Assembly (NCBI GenBank): GCA_965232165.1
Contig: CBDDOY010000002.1
Location: forward strand, 806,001-870,000
From: UBA2779 sp965232165
GTDB taxonomy: Bacteria > Spirochaetota > Spirochaetia > DSM-2461
Direction of reading: 5' to 3'
Length of the DNA: 64,000 nucleotides
In this document: in pieces, positions 59,656 through 64,000 of the stretch
Numbering within the stretch: the stretch's first letter is position 1
Layout: each line of letters opens with the position of its first letter
Made by a program: the position numbers and the translations under genes
The notes under the pieces: generated by a model
The model's database searches: none
Seen by the model: the letters and a program-made list of their open reading frames with translations, nothing else
What the model was told of the DNA's origin: nothing

Positions 59656-60735
59656 CTATTGGATTTTCAAGGTGCTCAGGCCGAGAATCGCGAACATCCC
59701 GCCAAGTATCCAAAACCGCGCCACCACCTTGCTCTCCTCCCAGCCAGACAGTTCAAAATGGTGATGAAGAGGAGCCATATGAAACACTCTCTTGCCGGTT
59801 CGCTTGAAATAGAAAACCTGGATCATCACCGACAGCACCTCCATCACAAAAACGCCGCCTATAATGAGCAGGAGTATTTCTTTCTTGAGCAGAAGGGAGA
59901 AAACGGCCAGCACTCCCCCCAATGTCAGGCTGCCTGTATCACCCATCATTATCTCCGCCGGATGTGTATTGAACCAAAGAAACCCCACACATGCCCCAAG
60001 CAGAGCCGTGGATGCAATCGTCAACTCTCCAGCACCGGGCAGATAGGGGATAATGAGATAGTTAGCGAATTCAACATGTCCGGAGAGATAGGCCAACACC
60101 GTCACTGCGATGAGAACGATGACGATCAATCCAGTCGCCAGACCATCGAGCCCGTCCGTGAGGTTGACCGCATTGGACACCCCCACCATCATCAGCATGC
60201 CGAAGGGGATATAGAGCAGTCCCATATCGAGAACAGATTTCTTAAGAAACGGCAAGTATAGCAGCGTCGTTTCCGAATTACGCGTAACAAAGATGATACT
60301 CATCACGATCAGCGCAACAATGAACTGCCCGACGAATTTCACCCCGGCACGCATGCCGGAGGAATTACTCCTTGCAATCTTCAGATAATCATCCAGAAAT
60401 CCAATGAGACCGAAACCCAGGGTTGTAATCAGGATTATCAGGACATAGCCCGATGATAGATCCTGCCAAAGCAGGACAGATATGATAAAGGCTATGATTA
60501 TCAGGAGTCCGCCCATCGTCGGCGTGCCGGCTTTCACCTGATGTGATCGTGGTCCGTCGAGACGGATTTTTTGGCCAATCCTGAACTGCGTCAGTTTTTG
60601 AATGACCCACGGCCCCAATAGAAAGGCCAGCAGCAACGCGGTTACTGCGGCATACGCAGACCGGAAGCTTAAGTATTGAAAAACGTTGAACGCATTGACG
60701 ACATCAACTAACGGGTATAATAATGCCTTAATCAT
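59656..60735 (-). CDS. mraY: Phospho-N-acetylmuramoyl-pentapeptide transferase
   Basis: 359 aa (E. coli 360), with ten membrane helices. Conserved aspartates are in LIGFLDDYLKI and NLTDGLDGLATG, and the histidine-rich loop reads APLHHHFELSGW. It makes lipid I. The ATG at 60735 directly follows GGGAGGGGTG; a frame open to 60777 is rejected. It is separated from murF by 130 bp that include a hairpin relic. Confidence 0.96.
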   Translation of the reverse strand: MIKALLYPLVDVVNAFNVFQYLSFRSAYAAVTALLLAFLLGPWVIQKLTQFRIGQKIRLDGPRSHQVKAGTPTMGGLLIIIAFIISVLLWQDLSSGYVLIILITTLGFGLIGFLDDYLKIARSNSSGMRAGVKFVGQFIVALIVMSIIFVTRNSETTLLYLPFLKKSVLDMGLLYIPFGMLMMVGVSNAVNLTDGLDGLATGLIVIVLIAVTVLAYLSGHVEFANYLIIPYLPGAGELTIASTALLGACVGFLWFNTHPAEIMMGDTGSLTLGGVLAVFSLLLKKEILLLIIGGVFVMEVLSVMIQVFYFKRTGKRVFHMAPLHHHFELSGWEESKVVARFWILGGMFAILGLSTLKIQ

Positions 60736-60807
60736 CACCCCTCCCAAGGATAGAAAGCCATCACTGTTACAGGCCAATTATATTGTTCTATAACAACAAA
60801 ATACAAG

Positions 60808-60859
60808 GGAATCTCTAGAGAACTGTTCAGTTTCTGTCTCAGTTCTTCAGAGGCGCCCT
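60808..60859. repeat. MITE-like inverted repeat between murF and mraY
   Basis: GGGAATCTCTAGAGAACTG and CAGTTCTTCAGAGGCGCCC are imperfect complements (14 of 19 positions). The right arm resembles the end of the MITE (GGGCACCTCTAAAAAACAG). It could be an old insertion relic acting as a weak attenuator inside the cell-wall operon. Confidence 0.4.
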
Positions 60860-60865
60860 GACAAA

Positions 60866-62230
60866 CTACATCAAAACATCCATGACTCTTTCCAGGGCAT
60901 TCATCCTGGACCCTTTGAGTAACACCGCATCACCCGGCCGGACATACTCGGCAAGCCCGTGCCTCAACTTCTCCATGCTTAAATATCGCATCATATATCC
61001 GTTATAATGCTCGGATTGGAGCACCTCCTCTACGATAGAAAGCGAATCTCCAAGAAGGAACAATGCATCGGGTTTGAATCGGGCGATGGCCCGCCCTGAC
61101 TTCTGCAAAGCCGCCCTGCACTCATGTCCCAATTCAAGCATTTCGCCGAGCACGGCAACATGCCGGCCGCTTGAGTTAAGATTTGCAAAGAACTCCAAAG
61201 ATGCCATCAACGATTCGGGATTCGCATTGTAACAGTCGTTGACAACGGTGACTCTGCCATCGACAACCTCACATCGCCCGGCAGCGGGCCGCACCGATTC
61301 TAAGCCGGCCTTAATAGCCGAATCGGGCGCTCCTAGAACGATGGCGGCCTCCGCCGCCGCCATCGCGTTTCTTAAATTGTGTTCGCCTGCCAGGGCAAAG
61401 TGAATATTGTAATCCTTGTATTTGATGACAAAACCATCGAGTCCCCGGTCTTTGAACCCAATCCAGCCCTTCTCTCCCCATTTACCGAAATACCGTATCT
61501 GCCCCTGGAAATTTTCCGCAAGGAAATCTTTCCAGGGCTCGTTTTCCCAGATAACCGCCGAATCCGCCACCTTGAGAACGGCCCTCTTCTCTCTTGCGAT
61601 GGCCTCCAGGGAGCCCACTTTGCCGACATGGGCCATGCCTATATTGGTGATGACGCCTACTCTCGGCCGAATGAGTTCGGTAAGAAGTTTCATCTCACCT
61701 ACATAATTCATACCCATCTCGATAACGGCATAACGATGTTCTGCCCTAAGGCCAAACAGCGTAAGAGGCAATCCTATATCCGAGTTGTAGTTTCCCGGCG
61801 TTACAAGCACCTTGTCGCCATGACGGGCCGTCATGATGGCTGCGAGGATGTCTTTTGTCGTTGTTTTTCCATTACTGCCTGTGATTCCAACGACTTCGAG
61901 ATCCGGCGCGGCGTTTCTGCGTGCCGCGGCAGCTCTGAGCAAGGCATTATGCGTATCTTCAACAAGGACTAAAGCCTTCCCAGGAGCGGGCTTCGGCAAT
62001 CTGCTGCCTTTTTTGGCAAGAACAACAGCCGCGCCGCGATTCCATGCATCCTCGGCGAACTGATTTCCATCCAATTTCTCTCCCGGCAAGGCAATGAAGA
62101 GGTCTCCCTGCCCGCAAATTCTTGAATCCGCCCTGGCTCGCAAGATTGGCGCTTCCGGGCTGCCTTGCAAGAGGCCGCCCGTTAACTCTGCCAGCATAGA
62201 AGCATTGAAGGAATCTAACAGCTTACTCAT
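60866..62230 (-). CDS. murF: UDP-MurNAc-tripeptide:D-Ala-D-Ala ligase
   Basis: 454 aa Mur ligase adding D-Ala-D-Ala. ATP-binding GITGSNGKTTT lies at 115-125, the central motif VIEMGMNYVGEM and VNDCYNANPESLMASL follow, and the C-terminal domain carries AVLGEMLELGHE. It overlaps ftsL by 8 bp. murE, murD, murC and murG are not in this cluster. Confidence 0.96.
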   Translation of the reverse strand: MSKLLDSFNASMLAELTGGLLQGSPEAPILRARADSRICGQGDLFIALPGEKLDGNQFAEDAWNRGAAVVLAKKGSRLPKPAPGKALVLVEDTHNALLRAAAARRNAAPDLEVVGITGSNGKTTTKDILAAIMTARHGDKVLVTPGNYNSDIGLPLTLFGLRAEHRYAVIEMGMNYVGEMKLLTELIRPRVGVITNIGMAHVGKVGSLEAIAREKRAVLKVADSAVIWENEPWKDFLAENFQGQIRYFGKWGEKGWIGFKDRGLDGFVIKYKDYNIHFALAGEHNLRNAMAAAEAAIVLGAPDSAIKAGLESVRPAAGRCEVVDGRVTVVNDCYNANPESLMASLEFFANLNSSGRHVAVLGEMLELGHECRAALQKSGRAIARFKPDALFLLGDSLSIVEEVLQSEHYNGYMMRYLSMEKLRHGLAEYVRPGDAVLLKGSRMNALERVMDVLM

Positions 62231-62513
62231 CGCCCATTCCCTGGTTCTTCGGCAACTGCACCTGTATCACCTTATTCTGATCCGCCGATTCCAATCGGAG
62301 GTATTCATTGCTAACGGAATATATGCGCTCAGGTGCGCTATAGACGGCGATTCCGGCTAATAGACGCTTGTTTTCTTCAAGGCTTTCTTCCTGCATGTTT
62401 CTATAGTTTTCCATGGTTTCCAATGCGATTGAGTATCGATAGGCATGGACACCCCGCAACATCAACAGCACAGGGACGCTTGCGAGAACAAGTGCGGTTA
62501 TGAGTCTCTTCAT
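62223..62513 (-). CDS. FtsL-like cell division protein
   Basis: 96 aa. A basic start with one membrane helix (KRLITALVLASVPVLLMLRGV) is followed by a coiled-coil periplasmic segment (NYRNMQEESLEENKRLLAGI). Sequence conservation of FtsL is low; the assignment rests on its size, layout and place between rsmH and murF. The ATG at 62513 follows GGAGGTCGT and lies next to the rsmH stop. Confidence 0.75.
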   Translation of the reverse strand: MKRLITALVLASVPVLLMLRGVHAYRYSIALETMENYRNMQEESLEENKRLLAGIAVYSAPERIYSVSNEYLRLESADQNKVIQVQLPKNQGMGDE

Positions 62514-63418
62514 ACGACCTCCCCAGAGCTGCACCTACAGAGGATTCTAAATTTAGCGCTCCTCGACGGAGGATTCTTTCGACATTCCTTTTTAGTAGGA
62601 ACAAGAGGCTTCTTGGAGAGATTTTCATACATCCCATTGGATTGCTGCTGGCGATATCGAAACGAATTTTTCACTTCTCTGTCTTCAAGGGAATGAAAAC
62701 AGATCACCCCGAATTTCCCCCCCGGCTTCAACATGTCCGGAACAAATTCAAGCAAACGGATCAGTCGGTCAAGTTCTTTATTCACGGCAATCCGAAGAGC
62801 CTGGAAAGTGCGTGTTGCAGGGTGTATCCGGCCATATCTGGCCTGCTTGGGGACCGCCGAAGAGACGATTTCCGCCAGTTTCGATGCTTCTACTATACGG
62901 GTCCGCCTGCGCTGCTCGGCTATTCGCCTCGCGATTCGCCGGCTATACCGCTCCTCGCCATATTTGTAGATCAAATCGGCCAGCTCGTTTTCATGGAATG
63001 TATTAACAATATCTGAGGCCAGCAATTCACCATCTCCATCAATGCGCATGTCCAACGGTTCAGACGAAGCGAAGGAAAAGCCCCTCCCCCCTTCCTTGTA
63101 ATGATAAGCCGAAATTCCTAAATCCAAAAAAACAACTTCAGGAGCATTGCCTTGCCAGTCAGCGAGAAGTTCATCATTCCAACCGACACGGCATTCAAAC
63201 CTGTCGCCAAAAAGAGGGCGGAGCCGTTCAGAGGTCCTGTCCGCCATGACCGGATCGGCATCAATCCCAACAAGGCGGGCATTGGGATTTCTTTCCAGAA
63301 AGAATTGGGAGTGCCCTCCTTCCCCAAGTGTTCCGTCAATTATGAGGGCACTCCCGCTCTCGGGCTTCAGATGCTCGACAGCCTCATTTAGCATCACGGG
63401 TGTATGCCGCGTGTTCAT
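62510..63418 (-). CDS. rsmH: 16S rRNA (cytosine-1402-N4)-methyltransferase
   Basis: 302 aa. The SAM site IDGTLGEGGHSQFFLER (29-45), then FLDLGISAYHYKEGGRGFSF, RTFQALRIAVNKELDRL and FHSLEDREVKN are all family blocks. It methylates the ribosomal decoding centre and is standard in this position. The ATG at 63418 sits 4 bases after GGGAGGGG; the preceding codon is TTG. Confidence 0.96.
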   Translation of the reverse strand: MNTRHTPVMLNEAVEHLKPESGSALIIDGTLGEGGHSQFFLERNPNARLVGIDADPVMADRTSERLRPLFGDRFECRVGWNDELLADWQGNAPEVVFLDLGISAYHYKEGGRGFSFASSEPLDMRIDGDGELLASDIVNTFHENELADLIYKYGEERYSRRIARRIAEQRRRTRIVEASKLAEIVSSAVPKQARYGRIHPATRTFQALRIAVNKELDRLIRLLEFVPDMLKPGGKFGVICFHSLEDREVKNSFRYRQQQSNGMYENLSKKPLVPTKKECRKNPPSRSAKFRILCRCSSGEVV

Positions 63419-63457
63419 CAATCCCCTCCCGAGTCCATCGACATCAATTGAAATACC

Positions 63458-63892
63458 CTATACACCGCCGAACCCCTTCCATGCCTTCTTCACGTCGTCG
63501 GCATTGCTCGCATCATAATCAAGGTAGATCGTTTCGTCCCATATCTCCAGCCGCGTGCGCATCCCAATCAAGCGGCATATCTTGGAGATTCCCATGGCCT
63601 TCATCAATGACAGCGAAAGCTTCACTCGGCCTGTTCTATCAATCGCCACTTCTTCCGCCGGAGCAATAAATCGCCGACGGACAGCCTGAGAGTCGAGGTC
63701 GAAAATAGATTCCTTGCCCGCAATTCTCTCGGTTATCCGGTGCCATTCTTCGGGGAAAAAGAGCCACAGGCATTTCTCAATTCCCTTCGTAAGAATCAGC
63801 ACATCGCTGGAAATCTGCTTGCGTATTTTCGCCGGTAACAGCATGCGGCCTTTGTCATCAAGTACAACATTGTGTTCACCTTGCAGATCCAA
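63458..63892 (-). CDS. mraZ: Transcriptional regulator MraZ
   Basis: 144 aa with two AbrB-like MraZ halves: HNVVLDDKGRMLLPAKIRKQI in the first and VAIDRTGRVKLSLSLMKAMGI in the second, each keeping the DxxGR core (DDKGR, DRTGR). MraZ represses its own cell-division operon in the species tested. The start codon is TTG with GGTGGGAG 6 bases upstream. The first gene of the cluster. Confidence 0.94.
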   Translation of the reverse strand: MDLQGEHNVVLDDKGRMLLPAKIRKQISSDVLILTKGIEKCLWLFFPEEWHRITERIAGKESIFDLDSQAVRRRFIAPAEEVAIDRTGRVKLSLSLMKAMGISKICRLIGMRTRLEIWDETIYLDYDASNADDVKKAWKGFGGV

Positions 63893-63898
63893 GAATTA

Positions 63899-63927
63899 CT
63901 CCCACCTTAATTTATGGATTAACCACA
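63899..63927 (-). promoter_or_regulatory. Possible MraZ-binding GTGG boxes
   Basis: Two GTGG motifs about 21 bases apart lie between the promoter and the mraZ start on the minus strand (GTGGTTAATC ... GGTGGGAG). MraZ binds GTGG-type repeats at 10-bp spacing in the species studied, so these fit two helical turns, but a middle box is not obvious and one motif overlaps the Shine-Dalgarno. Confidence 0.35.
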
Positions 63928-63938
63928 TTTATCCAGAA

Positions 63939-63967
63939 ATATTATTCAATGTTACAAGAAGCGTCAA
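63939..63967 (-). promoter_or_regulatory. Sigma70-type promoter of the mraZ cell-division operon
   Basis: On the minus strand, TTGACG (63967-63962) and TAATAT (63944-63939) are separated by 17 bases, a close match to consensus. It lies about 45 bases before the mraZ start. Confidence 0.75.
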
Positions 63968-64000
63968 CACCAAAGAAGATTTTGATGGAAAAATGATGAT

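Overview
The window is about 64 kb of a spirochaete chromosome, probably a free-living or gut-type member of Spirochaetota. Several things point there independently. One large flagellar operon runs in the spirochaete order (flgBC-fliEFGHIJ-flbB-fliK-flgDE-flbD-motAB-fliLMN-fliOPQR-flhBAFG-fliA) and includes the spirochaete-specific FlbB collar protein. FlgE carries the Lys/Cys pair that forms lysinoalanine cross-links in spirochaete hooks. The mraZ-to-ftsZ cluster is placed just upstream of dprA and flgB.

Region 1 (1-12.7 kb, + strand) is accessory DNA. It holds the 3' part of an exonuclease I gene, an iron-type alcohol dehydrogenase, an IS1634-like insertion sequence and a surface-protein pseudogene that also carries a 159-bp miniature element with a 6-bp target duplication. 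These are followed by the most notable locus: an SDR reductase, cysD, cysN with a decayed C-terminal APS-kinase domain, a cysteate-synthase-like gene and an alpha-oxoamine synthase. I read this locus as a sulfonolipid (capnine-type) pathway. Sulfate is activated to APS, sulfite would be made by an APS reductase encoded elsewhere, cysteate is formed, cysteate is condensed with a fatty acyl thioester to 3-keto-capnine, and an SDR reduces that. The same enzyme types make capnine in Bacteroidota; I do not know of this set being described in a spirochaete.

Region 2 (12.7-22.4 kb) is mixed. It contains relics of the same miniature element and of a second repeat family, a LysM/M23 envelope protein downstream of tRNA-Pro(CGG), a PpiD-like chaperone, an MptE-like (DUF115) protein, a badly decayed CoA-acylating aldehyde dehydrogenase, dCMP deaminase behind a striking inverted repeat, rsmE, a YqfO-like protein and a NYN/LOTUS protein.

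Region 3 (22.4-49.7 kb, - strand) is the flagellar superoperon, about 27 kb of tightly packed and often overlapping genes. It reads from flgB at the right to a SwrB-like membrane protein at the left. It encodes rod, MS ring, switch, export apparatus, hook, stator, SRP-like GTPase FlhF with FlhG, the sigma factor FliA and FapA. Its only large gap is between flgE and flbD, where a dispersed repeat has inserted.

Region 4 (49.8-64 kb, - strand) reads mraZ-rsmH-ftsL-murF-mraY-ftsW-ftsQ-ftsA-ftsZ, then xerD, a TPR lipoprotein, dprA, xerC, hslV and hslU, leading into flgB. A good sigma70-type promoter precedes mraZ. murE, murD, murG, murC and ftsI are absent from the cluster. Start codons were chosen from Shine-Dalgarno spacing and family lengths; several differ from the longest open frame. 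All identifications come from reading motifs by eye; no database search was run.
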